DNA of 37,061 nt from Gammaproteobacteria bacterium (GCA_030682575.1 JAUXNX010000002.1:1-37061); one strand, 5' to 3'. Shown: positions 7,825 through 18,483, counted from the stretch's first letter. Translations and numbers: made by a program. Notes: a model not told the origin generated them from the sequence alone.

Positions 7825-8700
7825 TCAGCGATCGCTCAGACCGAGGTTGTTCCAGATAGTGCCAACTGGCCCGACCTGATTCATGGTGTAGAAGTGCAGG
7901 CCGGGCGCGCCACCTTCGAGCAACACCTCGCACAGGCTGGAGACAACATCTTCGCCAAAGGACTTGATGCTCTCGACATCGTCGCCGAACGCTTCCAGCC
8001 GCTGCCTGATCCAGCGTGGAATCTCGGCACCGCAGTTGTCGCTGAAACGGGCCAGGTTGGCGTAGTTGGTGATGGGCATGATGCCGGGAACAATCGGCAC
8101 ATCAATACCGATTTCCGCGCAGTTGTCCACGTAGTAGAAATAGGCGTCCGGGTTGTAGAAGTACTGAGTGATCGCGCTGTTGGCACCAGCGTCAATCTTC
8201 TGTTTGAAGAAGTGCAGATCGGAGGCATAGCTGACCGATTTGGGATGAATCTCCGGGTAGCACGCCACCTCGATGTGGAAGTGATCACCGGTCCTTCTGC
8301 GAATCAACTCTATGAGCTCGTTCGCGTAATAGAAAGTGCTGGTTGTGCCGGTGCCGGAAGGAACATCCCCGCGCAGTGCCACCAGTCGGGTAATACCCAG
8401 ATCCTTGTAGAACTGCAGCAGCGCAACAATTTCCTCTTCACTGGAACCGCCAAAGGAAAGATGAGGCGCAACATTGGAACCAGCGTTGTGGATATTCACG
8501 ACCGCCTGCCTGGTGCCATCGCGTGTCGAACCGCCCGCGCCATAGGTGACGGAAAAGAAATCCGGCTTCAGCAGGGCGAGCTGGCGATGCACCTCTTTGA
8601 GTTTCTCCTCACCGACTTCCGTCTTCGGAGGAAAGAACTCGAAGCTGAAGCGGGCAGGGGTCTGAACTTCGACTTCGGCGGTTTGTTGGAGCGTTGTCAT
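7825..8700 (-). CDS. metF: Methylenetetrahydrofolate reductase MetF
   Basis: 291 residues. It starts with a short leader, then FSFEFFPPKTEVGEEKL, the family N-terminus. TRLVALRGDVPSGTG and the FAD-site region GANSAITQYFYNPDAYF follow. The enzyme is a TIM-barrel flavoprotein that reduces 5,10-methylene-THF to 5-methyl-THF, the methyl donor for methionine synthase. It follows ahcY across a 96-bp gap containing a REP doublet. AAAGAG lies 9 nt before the ATG. Confidence 0.96.
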   Translation of the reverse strand: MTTLQQTAEVEVQTPARFSFEFFPPKTEVGEEKLKEVHRQLALLKPDFFSVTYGAGGSTRDGTRQAVVNIHNAGSNVAPHLSFGGSSEEEIVALLQFYKDLGITRLVALRGDVPSGTGTTSTFYYANELIELIRRRTGDHFHIEVACYPEIHPKSVSYASDLHFFKQKIDAGANSAITQYFYNPDAYFYYVDNCAEIGIDVPIVPGIMPITNYANLARFSDNCGAEIPRWIRQRLEAFGDDVESIKSFGEDVVSSLCEVLLEGGAPGLHFYTMNQVGPVGTIWNNLGLSDR

Positions 8701-8738
8701 TTGTATCTACTCTTTAGAAGATTGTGCATGCTCGGGGA

Positions 8739-8787
8739 ATCGCGAGCAGGGCTTGCACCCACAGTGGGGGGCGAGCCTGTCCGCGAT
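8739..8787. repeat. REP doublet (REPIN/BIME-like) between ahcY and metF
   Basis: ATCGCGAGCAGGGCTTGC followed by ACCCACAG (8739-8764) faces an inverted second copy, TGGGGGGCGAGCCTGTCCGCGAT written as two parts TGGGGGGCGAGC and CTGTCCGCGAT (8765-8787). The core GCGAGCAGG..CTTGC with a C-rich tail is the layout of Pseudomonas REP sequences, which spread with RAYT transposases. None is in the window. The same core appears again near 12990. On RNA it forms a long hairpin inside the operon that could lower metF/rsmE expression relative to ahcY. Confidence 0.75.
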
Positions 8788-8796
8788 GTCTTTCCC

Positions 8797-10176
<1,380 letters not shown>

Positions 10177-10223
10177 TCTTGAATCCTGTTTCTGTAAATG
10201 AATGTATTGATCAGTGCAGGAGA

Positions 10224-11381
10224 TCAGAGTCCGGCGGCAGAACGCAACGCCTCAGCCTTGTCCGTCTTCTCCCAGGTGAAATTCTCTTCCTCGCGGCCAA
10301 AGTGTCCGTATGCAGCCGTAGGCAGATAGATCGGACGCAACAGGTCCAGCATCTTGATCAAGCCTTTCGGACGCAGCTCGAAGAATTCGCGCACCAGCTC
10401 CACAATGCGCTCTTCGGAAATCTTGCCGGTGCCGAAGGTTTCGATGCTGATCGACGTTGGCTCCGCTACACCGATGGCGTAGGAGAGTTGCAGTTCGCAA
10501 CGATCGGCGATGCCGGCGGCGACGATGTTCTTGGCAACATAACGTGCCACGTAGGCTGCAGAGCGATCCACCTTCGATGGGTCCTTGCCGGAGAACGCGC
10601 CGCCACCGTGACGTGCCATGCCGCCGTAAGTGTCGACGATGATCTTTCTGCCGGTCAGGCCGCAGTCACCATATGGACCGCCGATTACAAAACGACCGGT
10701 CGGGTTGATGAAGTACTTGGTGTTCTTGTCCAGCCACTCGGCAGGCAGAACGTGCTTGATGATCTCTTCCATCACCGCTTCCTGCAGCGCCTTCTGACTG
10801 ATGTCGGGGCTGTGCTGGGTAGAGAGCACGACAGCATCAACAGACACTGGCTTGTGGTCCTGGTAGCGGAAAGTGATCTGGCTCTTTGCATCCGGACGCA
10901 ACCAGGGCAGCGTGCCGTTCTTGCGAACTTCTGCCTGACGCTTCACCAGACGATGCGAATAAGTGATTGGAGCAGGCATCAGCACGTCGGTTTCGTTGGA
11001 GGCATAACCGAACATCAGGCCTTGGTCGCCGGCACCCTGTTCGTGATCTTCGCTGTCATCCACGCCCATGGAGATGTCAGGAGACTGTTTGCCAATGGCG
11101 TTGAGTACGGCGCAGGACTGGCCGTCGAAGCCCTTGTCGGAATGATCGTATCCGATGTCACACACCACCTTGCGGGTCAGCTCTTCGATATCGACGTAGG
11201 CTTCCGTTGTGACTTCGCCCGCGACCACGACCATGCCGGTCTTGATCAGCGTCTCACACGCCACACGTGCCTTGGGGTCCTGTGCAAGAATCGCATCCAG
11301 AACGGCATCGGAAATCTGGTCTGCCATCTTGTCGGGATGACCTTCAGAGACGGATTCGGAGGTGAAAAGTGATGTTGCCAT
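10224..11381 (-). CDS. metK: S-adenosylmethionine synthetase
   Basis: 385 residues, standard length. Motifs: [20 protein letters not shown] at the N-terminus, [12 protein letters not shown] (ATP-binding loop), and [19 protein letters not shown] (P-loop-like phosphate-binding segment). It makes SAM from methionine and ATP. AAAGGA lies 7 nt before the ATG. The gene is 30 bp downstream of the SahR-like regulator gene and very probably shares its promoter. Confidence 0.98.
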   Translation of the reverse strand: MATSLFTSESVSEGHPDKMADQISDAVLDAILAQDPKARVACETLIKTGMVVVAGEVTTEAYVDIEELTRKVVCDIGYDHSDKGFDGQSCAVLNAIGKQSPDISMGVDDSEDHEQGAGDQGLMFGYASNETDVLMPAPITYSHRLVKRQAEVRKNGTLPWLRPDAKSQITFRYQDHKPVSVDAVVLSTQHSPDISQKALQEAVMEEIIKHVLPAEWLDKNTKYFINPTGRFVIGGPYGDCGLTGRKIIVDTYGGMARHGGGAFSGKDPSKVDRSAAYVARYVAKNIVAAGIADRCELQLSYAIGVAEPTSISIETFGTGKISEERIVELVREFFELRPKGLIKMLDLLRPIYLPTAAYGHFGREEENFTWEKTDKAEALRSAAGL

Positions 11382-11411
11382 AGGGTTTTCCTTTCTCGGA
11401 TCGTTGGTTGA

Positions 11412-12419
11412 TTATGGTTGTTGAAATACGGGTTTGTGAAAAACGCACATCTGGATCTGGAAGCCATTACGCAGTCCCAGATAGACACTCTGTTCGGGGC
11501 GCAGGCCAGCCTGCGTTGCCCAGTCATGCAATTCGTCCGGATCGAAACCGAGCCACAGATCGCCACAGGATTCACGCACCCAGTCCTGATCGTGACGGCA
11601 CAGGTCCACGATCAACAGCAGGCCACCTTCATTGAGCAGGTTGGTCGCGTGCTGAAATGCTTCCTGCGGTGACGGCAGATGGTGCAGCACCATGTCGTAC
11701 AGAATCACATCGCAGCGAGTGTTCAGTGCCAGCGCGGTATGAGTGTCGCCGTGGATGAAGCTGACGTTGTCCAGCTTGCCGGCCGCGATGGTGGTCTTGG
11801 CGAGATTGAGCATCTCCAGCGCATTGTCCAGGGCAATCACGTTGCTGAACTGCTGTGCGAGCTTTGCCAACAACTCACCTTCGCCCGGGCCTACTTCCAT
11901 GACCTTGAGGTCGGCACTGAGTTCCAGCTCGTGCAGCAGGTCGAGCACACTGCTCATGTACTGACTGTGTTCGGCCACCAGCCCCTGCTTCTCGCGGAAC
12001 TTGTCAGAGTGCCTGCTGAAGAATTGCAGCGATTGCTCGGAACGTTCCTGCTGCACGAGATTGAGCCTTTCGCGAAGTTCTTCCCGCAGAGGTACCCGGT
12101 CGATGGTCTCGAAGGCGCTCTTCTTGAAGCTGTGCAGTGGATCATCGCTGACCAGCAGCGGGCGGCGATAGAAGATGCTGTTGCCTTCGCGTCGGGTAGT
12201 AGCCAGCCCGGCGGTGGCCAGAATCTTGAGGTGATGACTGAGGGCCGATTGCCGAATATCCAGAATGCGGCAGATCTCCAGCACGCCGAAGGAGCTGGTA
12301 CGCAGCAGGCGCAGAATCTCCAGACGCAGGCTGTCCGCCAGTGCCTTGCACACCAGCGTGAGCGCGTCCGCATCATCCAGCGCGGTGCTGTCGTCCTTTC
12401 TGAGAGCCGTGATGGTCAA
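11412..12419 (-). CDS. sahR: ArsR-family regulator fused to a SAM-dependent methyltransferase fold (SahR-like)
   Basis: 335 residues. Residues ~18-95 are an ArsR winged helix (ALADSLRLEILRLLRTSSF, then RQSALSHHLKILATAGLATT). Residues ~160-330 are a class I methyltransferase fold with motif I VMEVGPGEGELLAKL and YDMVLHHLPSPQEAF. This architecture next to metK-ahcY-metF is that of SahR, described in other Proteobacteria as an SAH-responsive repressor of the methionine/SAM cycle. That family knowledge is recalled, not tested here. The start is TTG at 12419, with AGGA 6 nt upstream, and no ATG fits the conserved N-terminus. A perfect inverted repeat at 12485-12512 lies in its promoter region. It might instead be an enzyme-regulator hybrid of unknown ligand. 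Confidence 0.8.
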   Translation of the reverse strand: MTITALRKDDSTALDDADALTLVCKALADSLRLEILRLLRTSSFGVLEICRILDIRQSALSHHLKILATAGLATTRREGNSIFYRRPLLVSDDPLHSFKKSAFETIDRVPLREELRERLNLVQQERSEQSLQFFSRHSDKFREKQGLVAEHSQYMSSVLDLLHELELSADLKVMEVGPGEGELLAKLAQQFSNVIALDNALEMLNLAKTTIAAGKLDNVSFIHGDTHTALALNTRCDVILYDMVLHHLPSPQEAFQHATNLLNEGGLLLIVDLCRHDQDWVRESCGDLWLGFDPDELHDWATQAGLRPEQSVYLGLRNGFQIQMCVFHKPVFQQP

Positions 12420-12484
12420 GGCTGATCCTGTTGTTTACAGTCAAGTTTGTGTTCGAATGGGCCGGGACTATAACAGGGATGACA

Positions 12485-12512
12485 ATCTATATCAAAATTA
12501 ATTGATATAGAT
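12485..12512. promoter_or_regulatory. Probable SahR operator
   Basis: ATCTATATCAA-N6-TTGATATAGAT is a perfect 11-bp inverted repeat 66-93 bp upstream of the TTG start of the ArsR-type regulator. AT-rich dyads with an ATCAA/TTGAT core are typical of ArsR-family sites. It would control the whole regulator-metK-ahcY-metF-rsmE operon. No second copy was noticed in the window. Confidence 0.7.
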
Positions 12513-12516
12513 GAGG

Positions 12517-12536
12517 GGGATCCTTTTGGAGATCCC
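12517..12536. other. GATCC hairpin between the SahR operator and element A
   Basis: GGGATC (12518-12523) and GATCCC (12531-12536) form a short stem over a 7-nt loop, immediately before the 135-bp palindrome. Its role is unknown. Confidence 0.3.
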
Positions 12537-12671
12537 GGGAGTACGGCCTGTGCCCACCTGCGACGGTCCTGCGCCGCTCCGCGGTGCCCTCCCTCCGCAA
12601 AAAGCCTGGGATCTTTTTGCTGCGCTCGGCGCTGGCCCTGATTGTCGCTGGCGGGCACAGGCCATACTCCC
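12537..12671 (-). repeat. 135-bp palindromic element, copy A
   Basis: Read on the minus strand, the arms GGGAGTATGGCCTGTGCCC and GGGCACAGGCCGTACTCCC pair over 19 bp with one G-T. Inside are a second stem (GCGAC/GTCGC), a third (GCGCC/GGCGC) and a central hairpin GCAAAAAG-N8-CTTTTTGC at 12597-12620. The conserved 64-nt core spans 12571-12634. A purine-rich stretch (GGAGGGAGGGCACC) follows the central hairpin. Copy B has the same length and the same stems at the same positions. The open frames across it are by-products of the repeat. I do not recognise it as a named element. Confidence 0.75.
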
Positions 12672-12833
12672 TTGCGCTCTGCGAATGCAACACACCTGTC
12701 TAAAACCAAACATGGGGTGAGTGAATTCACGTTGCCTGTCAATTTCGAAGTGGGGGCGCAGATGTCTCTCCCCCGAGCGAATCGGGCGTTTCGACAGAAT
12801 CTACGAATCCAGTCGTCTGAAGTTCAACAAGGT

Positions 12834-12968
12834 GGCGGGAGGCAGGGCCCGGTTCAGCGGCATGAAAGACCAGCGCCGAACGCAACAAAAAGACCCTGGG
12901 CTTTTTGTGGAGAGAGGGCACCGCGGAGCGGCGCGGGTCAGCCGCAGAACCGGGCCCTGCCTCCCGCC
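12834..12968 (+). repeat. 135-bp palindromic element, copy B
   Basis: Same length as copy A and in inverted orientation to it. The outer arms 12834-12855 and 12947-12968 pair perfectly over 22 bp but differ from copy A at most positions. The core 12871-12934 is about 89% identical to the core of A (7 differences in 64 nt by my count), and the central hairpin ACAAAAAG-N8-CTTTTTGT is at 12885-12908. The 9-bp word AGAATCTAC occurs on both sides of the element (12796-12804 and 12975-12983), which might be a target duplication or chance. Confidence 0.75.
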
Positions 12969-12987
12969 GCCGTTAGAATCTACAAGA

Positions 12988-13021
12988 ATTCGCGAGCAGG
13001 CTCGCCCTTGCAGGGTGGGGG
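12988..13021 (+). repeat. Solo REP sequence
   Basis: ATTCGCGAGCAGGCTCGC followed by a C-rich then G-rich tail up to 13021. GCGAGC-AG-GCTCGC is the REP head palindrome. The head matches the ahcY-metF REP doublet. It lies 19 bp from the end of palindromic element B, within the tkt upstream region. Confidence 0.65.
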
Positions 13022-13127
13022 CATAGCTACGGCAAAATAAAAGAAAGCCCGGGTAGCATATTCACCAGAGGTGCGGGAAAATGGCCGCCTTGCAAATCAG
13101 CCAGCCAGAAACAGGAGCCAGACCCGT

Positions 13128-15134
13128 ATGCCCAGCCGTGTTCCCTCGCGCAGAGACTGTGCCAACGCCATCCGCGCCCTCAGCATGGACGCTGTCCAGA
13201 AAGCCAACTCCGGACACCCCGGTGCGCCCATGGGCATGGCAGACATCGCCGAAGTGCTCTGGAATGACTTCCTGCAACACAGCCCGGTCAATCCAGGCTG
13301 GGTCAACCGCGACCGCTTCGTCATGTCCAATGGTCACGGTTCCATGCTGGTGTATTCGCTGCTGCATCTGAGCGGTTACGATGTCCCGATGGACGAGATT
13401 CGCAACTTCCGCCAACTGCATTCCAAGACTCCTGGCCATCCCGAGTACGGCTATACCCCCGGCGTGGAAACCACCACCGGACCGCTCGGTCAGGGTCTCG
13501 CCAATGGCGTCGGCATGGCCATCGCCGAGAAGACTTTGGCGGCACAGTTCAATCGCCCCGGTCATGAAGTCGTGAGTCACTACACCTATGTTTTCGCCGG
13601 TGACGGTTGTCTGATGGAGGGTGTCTCCCACGAAGTCTGCTCACTGGCAGGCACATTGGGTCTGGGCAAACTGATCGTGTTCTATGACGACAATGGCATC
13701 TCCATCGACGGCGATGTGGAAGGCTGGTTCACGGATGACACGACAAAGCGTTTTGAATCGTATGGCTGGCAGGTACTGTCCGTAGACGGTCACAACCCGG
13801 ATGAAATCGCCGCAGCCATCAAGTCAGCACAGGCCGATACCGCGCGGCCCACCATCATCAAGTGCAAGACCGTGATCGGTTTCGGTTCGCCAGGCAAGCA
13901 GGGCACTCACCATGTGCACGGCTCGCCGCTGGGTGATGCAGAGATTGCAGCCACTCGTGCAGCACTGGGCTGGGAGCACGCTCCATTCGAAGTGCCCGAA
14001 GACATCATGCGCGCATGGGATGCACGCGAGAGAGGGTTTGCCGCAGAGTCCGCGTGGAAAGAAACCCTGGTGCGTTACGAAGAGGCATATCCCGAGCTGG
14101 CCATGGAGCTTGTGCGGCGCCTCAAGGGCCAGTTGCCCGGCCACTTCGCCAGCAAGGCCGACGAATACATCCGCGTCTGTCAGGAGAAGGGCGAGAACAT
14201 CGCCAGCCGCAAGGCTTCGCAGAATTGTCTCGCTGCCTTTGGTCAACACTTGCCGGAAATGATCGGCGGTTCTGCTGACCTGGCCGGTTCCAATTTGACC
14301 ACATGGTCTGGCAGCAGAGTGATTACCGACACGGCCGATGGCAACTACATCAACTACGGCGTGCGTGAGTTCGGCATGTCCGCGATCATGAACGGCATCG
14401 CGTTGCACGGCGGGTTCATTCCATTCGGTGGCACCTTCCTGATCTTCATGGAATACGCGCGCAATGCCGTGCGCATGTCTGCGCTGATGAAGCAGCACTG
14501 TATCTTTGTCTACACCCACGATTCCATTGGTCAGGGCGAAGATGGTCCGACGCACCAGCCAATCGAGCAGGTATCGAATCTGCGCGTGACACCAAACATG
14601 TCCGTATGGCGTCCGTGTGATGCCGTTGAGTCTGCTGTGTCATGGAAGGCTGCGATCGAGCGCACTGGCGGGCCAACCTCACTGGTGTTCTCGCGTCAGA
14701 ATCTCAATCACCAGCAGCGCACTCCTGAACAAGTGAATGCGATTGCACGTGGCGCCTATGTGCTGAAGGATTGTGCTGGCGTTCCCGAAGTCATCATCAT
14801 CGCCACGGGTTCCGAGGTGGCGATCTGTGCCGATGCAGTGACACAACTGCAGGAATCCGGTGTGCGTGCGCGTCTGGTGTCGATGCCTTCGACTGATGTA
14901 TTCGAAGCACAGGATGAGGCTTACCGCGAGAAAGTGTTGCCACGCACTGTGCGAGCACGTCTTGCGGTGGAAGCGGCTGCGGCTGACTACTGGTACAAGT
15001 ATGTCGGCCTGGATGGCAAGGTGATTGGCATGACCACGTTTGGTGAGTCGGCACCCGGCCCCGTGCTGATGAAGGAATTCGGTTTTACCGTTGATAACGT
15101 AGTGAGCACTGCCACTGCCTTGTGCAGGAAGTAG
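13128..15134 (+). CDS. tkt: Transketolase
   Basis: 668 residues from the ATG at 13128, with AGGAG 10 nt upstream. The frame is open further upstream to 13071, but [20 protein letters not shown] gives the usual family N-terminus. Motifs: [20 protein letters not shown], thiamine-diphosphate motif [13 protein letters not shown] through [26 protein letters not shown]-type segment (here [20 protein letters not shown]), and the C-terminal domain with ATGSEV. It moves two-carbon units in the pentose phosphate pathway, using thiamine diphosphate. It is the first gene of tkt-epd-pgk-fba, with a 25-bp gap to epd. Confidence 0.97.
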   Translation: MPSRVPSRRDCANAIRALSMDAVQKANSGHPGAPMGMADIAEVLWNDFLQHSPVNPGWVNRDRFVMSNGHGSMLVYSLLHLSGYDVPMDEIRNFRQLHSKTPGHPEYGYTPGVETTTGPLGQGLANGVGMAIAEKTLAAQFNRPGHEVVSHYTYVFAGDGCLMEGVSHEVCSLAGTLGLGKLIVFYDDNGISIDGDVEGWFTDDTTKRFESYGWQVLSVDGHNPDEIAAAIKSAQADTARPTIIKCKTVIGFGSPGKQGTHHVHGSPLGDAEIAATRAALGWEHAPFEVPEDIMRAWDARERGFAAESAWKETLVRYEEAYPELAMELVRRLKGQLPGHFASKADEYIRVCQEKGENIASRKASQNCLAAFGQHLPEMIGGSADLAGSNLTTWSGSRVITDTADGNYINYGVREFGMSAIMNGIALHGGFIPFGGTFLIFMEYARNAVRMSALMKQHCIFVYTHDSIGQGEDGPTHQPIEQVSNLRVTPNMSVWRPCDAVESAVSWKAAIERTGGPTSLVFSRQNLNHQQRTPEQVNAIARGAYVLKDCAGVPEVIIIATGSEVAICADAVTQLQESGVRARLVSMPSTDVFEAQDEAYREKVLPRTVRARLAVEAAAADYWYKYVGLDGKVIGMTTFGESAPGPVLMKEFGFTVDNVVSTATALCRK

Positions 15135-15159
15135 TCGTCGTTCATTGCCCGGATAATTT

Positions 15160-16188
15160 ATGTCCTACCGCATTGCAATAAATGGTTACGGACGCATTGG
15201 TCGCTGCGTGTTGCGGGCGTTGTATGAGTCAGGAAATTATCCGGATCTGCAAATTGTCGCTCTCAATGATCTGACGGACACCAACTCACTCGTCTACCTG
15301 ACGAAGTACGACAGTACACACGGCCGGTTTCCTGGAACGGTTGGCAGCCGTGACGGTGTGCTGTGCATCAATGACGATGAGATCGCGGTTTTCTCGGAAG
15401 CGCAGATCGATAAATTGCCGTGGCAGGATCTCGGCATTGATCTGGTGATGGAGTGTACCGGAGCATTCTCGGACAGAGCCATGGCAGCCCAGCACCTGCA
15501 CAGCGGCGCACAGCGCGTGCTGTTCTCGAATCCGGCACAGAGCGATGTGGACGCCACTGTCATTTACGGCGTCAATCACGAGTCGTTGCGCGCGACAGAC
15601 AGAATCATTTCGAATGCGTCCTGCACAACGAATTGCGTGGTGCCGGTCATCAAGTGTCTCGATGACAAATTCGGTATCGAGAATGGCGTGATCACCACGA
15701 TTCATTCAGCGATGAACGATCAGCCGGTGATTGATGCTTATCATCACTTCGATCTGCGCAAGACCCGCAGTGCAGTGCAGTCAATCATTCCGGTCAATAC
15801 CGAAATCGACAAGGGCATCGGGCGCATCCTGCCACATCTGGACGGACGCTTTGCGGCGCAGGCGATGCGAGTGCCTACGATCAATGTCTCCGCGATTGAT
15901 CTGACGGTCACTCTGCGTATGGATGTGAGCGTCGAGACTGTCAATGGAGCAATACGTCAAGGTGCACGTGATTCGTTGCCACTGGTGCTGGATTGCACAG
16001 ACGAGCCTCTGGCATCCTGCGATTTCAATCACGATGCCAGATCGGCTATCGTCGATCTCAGCCAGACACGAGTCAGTGGCACGCGCCTGGTGAAGGTGCT
16101 GGCGTGGTTCGACAACGAATGGGCGTTTGCAAACCGCATGCTCGACGTGGCAGAAACAATAAGAAAGCTCGAATTGACCAAGCACTGA
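15160..16188 (+). CDS. epd: Erythrose-4-phosphate dehydrogenase
   Basis: 342 residues of the GAPDH superfamily. Rossmann motif INGYGRIGR is at the N-terminus, catalytic Cys155 lies in [15 protein letters not shown] and its partner His182 in [17 protein letters not shown]. The [13 protein letters not shown] segment and [10 protein letters not shown] followed by TVTLRM fit Epd better than glycolytic GapA, as does the tkt-epd-pgk order. Epd oxidises erythrose-4-phosphate to 4-phosphoerythronate with NAD+, feeding pyridoxal-phosphate synthesis. Weak activity on glyceraldehyde-3-phosphate is possible. It could be annotated simply as type I GAPDH. Confidence 0.88.
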   Translation: MSYRIAINGYGRIGRCVLRALYESGNYPDLQIVALNDLTDTNSLVYLTKYDSTHGRFPGTVGSRDGVLCINDDEIAVFSEAQIDKLPWQDLGIDLVMECTGAFSDRAMAAQHLHSGAQRVLFSNPAQSDVDATVIYGVNHESLRATDRIISNASCTTNCVVPVIKCLDDKFGIENGVITTIHSAMNDQPVIDAYHHFDLRKTRSAVQSIIPVNTEIDKGIGRILPHLDGRFAAQAMRVPTINVSAIDLTVTLRMDVSVETVNGAIRQGARDSLPLVLDCTDEPLASCDFNHDARSAIVDLSQTRVSGTRLVKVLAWFDNEWAFANRMLDVAETIRKLELTKH

Positions 16189-16207
16189 AAAGAGGCCAGG
16201 TGGAACC

Positions 16208-17383
16208 ATGACAATATTGAGAATGCAGGATCTGGATTTGCAGGGTAAGCGGGTTCTGATTCGTGAAGACCTCAACGTTCCCATCAAGAATGGCGTGATC
16301 GCCAACGACACACGTATCGCCGCTGCGGTGCCAACCATCAAACTGGCATTGGCAGCGGGCGCGCACGTCATCGTGATGTCACACCTGGGGCGGCCGGAAG
16401 AAGGCAAGCCCATCGATGAACAGCCTGCCTCGTCACTTGCGCCCGTTGCGGAACGGCTCGGCAAGCTGCTTGGTACCAAGGTGGTTTTGTCACAGAACTA
16501 TTTCCACAATCCTGCCGAGGCGGTTCCCGCAGCGGGTGAGGTAGTGCTGCTGGAAAATATCCGCATCAATGCCGGTGAAGAAGCGAACGACGATGCGCTG
16601 GCGAAGAAGTACGCCGCGCTCTGCGATGTGTTTGTCATGGATGCCTTCGGCACGGCGCATCGCGCTCAGGCCAGCACGCACGGTGTTGCGAAGTTCGCGC
16701 CCGTGGCCTGCGCCGGCCCGTTGCTCGCCAGTGAATTGGATGCATTGGAGCTGGCGCTGAAGAAACCCGAAAGACCTATGCTCGCCATCGTTGGTGGTGC
16801 AAAGGTTTCCAGCAAATTGAAAGTGCTGGAGAGTCTGGCGACCATCGTGGATCAGTTGATCGTTGGCGGTGGCATCGCCAACACCTTCCTGCTCGCTGCT
16901 GGCTACAGTGTGGGCAAGTCGCTGGTCGAGCGTGATCTGGTCGATACCGCGAAGGCATTGATGAAGACCACCAGCATCCCGTTGCCAATTGATGTCGTGG
17001 TGGCGAAAACTTTCTCTGCCGATGCCGAGGCCACCATCAAGCTGGTCAGTGACATCGCTGACGATGACATGATCCTCGACATCGGTCCGCAGACTGCGCA
17101 GGAGTTTGCCAACATCATCGCGCAGATGCAGACCATCATCTGGAATGGCCCGGTGGGCGTATTCGAGTTCGAGAAATTTTCGAAAGGCACGCAGGCTGTA
17201 GCCAAAGCGGTTGCAGCCAACAAGGGATTCTCGATTGCCGGTGGCGGTGAAACCATCGAAGCCATCGACAAGTTTGCAGTGACCGGAGATATTTCCTATA
17301 TCTCCACCGGTGGCGGTGCGTTCCTGGAGTTCGTGCAGGGCGAGACGTTGCCAGCCGTACAGATACTGGACACCGAACAATGA
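16208..17383 (+). CDS. pgk: Phosphoglycerate kinase
   Basis: 391 residues, standard bacterial length. Motifs: [18 protein letters not shown] at the N-terminus, [32 protein letters not shown], and the nucleotide-site [17 protein letters not shown] and [10 protein letters not shown] near the C-terminus. It transfers phosphate between 1,3-bisphosphoglycerate and ADP. It lies 19 bp after epd and 37 bp before fba, so it is one transcription unit with both. Confidence 0.98.
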   Translation: MTILRMQDLDLQGKRVLIREDLNVPIKNGVIANDTRIAAAVPTIKLALAAGAHVIVMSHLGRPEEGKPIDEQPASSLAPVAERLGKLLGTKVVLSQNYFHNPAEAVPAAGEVVLLENIRINAGEEANDDALAKKYAALCDVFVMDAFGTAHRAQASTHGVAKFAPVACAGPLLASELDALELALKKPERPMLAIVGGAKVSSKLKVLESLATIVDQLIVGGGIANTFLLAAGYSVGKSLVERDLVDTAKALMKTTSIPLPIDVVVAKTFSADAEATIKLVSDIADDDMILDIGPQTAQEFANIIAQMQTIIWNGPVGVFEFEKFSKGTQAVAKAVAANKGFSIAGGGETIEAIDKFAVTGDISYISTGGGAFLEFVQGETLPAVQILDTEQ

Positions 17384-17420
17384 ACATCAATCAATTACCG
17401 AATGGAATGCGAGGTTACAT

Positions 17421-18470
17421 ATGGCACTAATCAGTTTACGGCAGCTGCTCGATCACGCAGCTGAGCACAGCTACGGCGTACCGGCATTCAACGTCAACAA
17501 CCTGGAGCAGGTGCGCGCGATCATGGAGGCCGCGAGCGAAGTCAACAGCCCGGTGATCCTGCAGGCATCGGCAGGCGCACGCAAATACGCGGGTTCCAAT
17601 TTTCTCAAGCATCTGATTCAGGCGGCCATAGAAGAATTTCCACATGTGCCGATCGTGATGCATCAGGATCACGGTGTGTCTCCGGCGGTGTGTCAGCGTT
17701 CAATCCAGTTGGGTTTCTCCTCTGTGATGATGGATGGCTCGCTCGGTGAAGACGGCAAGACACCAATGGATTTCGACTACAACGTGGGTGTCACGAAACT
17801 GACTGTGCAGATGGCCCATGCGTGCGGCGTTTCAGTGGAAGGCGAGATCGGCTGTCTCGGCTCCCTGGAGACTGGCATGGCAGGTGAAGAGGATGGCATC
17901 GGTGCAGAAGGTATTCTTTCGATGCATCAGATGCTGACCGATCCCGAAGAAGCTGCCGTATTCGTGGAAGCTACCGGTGTGGATGCCCTGGCGATTGCGG
18001 TGGGAACGAGTCACGGTGCCTACAAGTTCAGCCGTCCGCCCACAGGCGATATTCTGGCCATCGAACGCATCAAGGAAATTCACCGCCGCATTCCGAATAC
18101 ACATCTGGTGATGCACGGCTCTTCTTCTGTTCCTCAGGAATGGCTCGCGGTCATCAACAAGTACGGCGGCGAGATTCCAGAGACCTACGGCGTGCCGGTG
18201 GAAGAAATTCAGGAAGGCATCCGCCATGGTGTGCGCAAGGTGAACATTGATACGGATCTGCGTCTGGCTTCTACCGGCGCGGTACGCAAGTTCCTTGCAG
18301 AAAATCCGTCGGAGTTTGATCCGCGCAAGTTTCTCGCGCCCACTATCAAGGCAATGAAATCAGTCGTCGTGCAGCGCCTGCAAGCCTTCGGCGCGGCGGG
18401 ACAGATTGCCAATATTGGCAAGGTGTATACCCTGGAAGAAATGGCAGAGCGTTACGCTCGCCGTTCATGA
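17421..18470 (+). CDS. fba: Class II fructose-1,6-bisphosphate aldolase
   Basis: 349 residues from the ATG at 17421, with GAGG 6 nt upstream. The frame runs upstream into pgk, but [20 protein letters not shown] is the conserved start. Zinc-ligand region: [35 protein letters not shown] and [10 protein letters not shown] carry later metal/substrate residues. This is the longer Calvin-type class II subgroup (also named cbbA or fda), found in many Proteobacteria. It splits fructose-1,6-bisphosphate into two triose phosphates. It is the last gene of the cluster. Confidence 0.96.
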   Translation: MALISLRQLLDHAAEHSYGVPAFNVNNLEQVRAIMEAASEVNSPVILQASAGARKYAGSNFLKHLIQAAIEEFPHVPIVMHQDHGVSPAVCQRSIQLGFSSVMMDGSLGEDGKTPMDFDYNVGVTKLTVQMAHACGVSVEGEIGCLGSLETGMAGEEDGIGAEGILSMHQMLTDPEEAAVFVEATGVDALAIAVGTSHGAYKFSRPPTGDILAIERIKEIHRRIPNTHLVMHGSSSVPQEWLAVINKYGGEIPETYGVPVEEIQEGIRHGVRKVNIDTDLRLASTGAVRKFLAENPSEFDPRKFLAPTIKAMKSVVVQRLQAFGAAGQIANIGKVYTLEEMAERYARRS

Positions 18471-18483
18471 TGGTGATATCTGT

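Larger units (their letters stand above)
12420..13127. other. 708-bp intergenic region between the SahR-like gene and tkt
   Basis: No convincing gene. From left to right it holds the SahR operator, a small GATCC hairpin, palindromic element A, a 162-bp spacer, palindromic element B, a solo REP at 12988-13021 and the tkt leader. The spacer includes a 10-bp palindrome GTGAATTCAC at 12721-12730 and a CCCGA-GCGAA-TCGGG hairpin at 12772-12786. Several short frames exist on both strands, but they run through the repeats and have no recognisable product. Confidence 0.7.

Noticed and set aside
10179-11372. 397-codon open frame on the plus strand
   Set aside because: It is the antisense shadow of metK. 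High codon bias in metK keeps the opposite frame open.
12420-12484. SAH riboswitch ahead of the SAM-cycle operon
   Set aside because: I could not find the conserved pseudoknot layout in this leader, and a protein regulator with an operator already accounts for control.
12537-12968. attC sites of the integron
   Set aside because: attC sites have conserved ends (RYYYAAC and GTTRRRY) and variable centres, whereas these elements have variable ends and a conserved centre. They also lie 23 kb from intI.
12416-13040. Open frames on both strands of the SahR-tkt gap (for example 12416-12742 minus and 12721-13026 plus) with similar peptides
   Set aside because: The similarity comes from the two inverted copies of the palindromic element. 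No good ribosome site was noticed, and the preserved feature is base pairing, not the protein.
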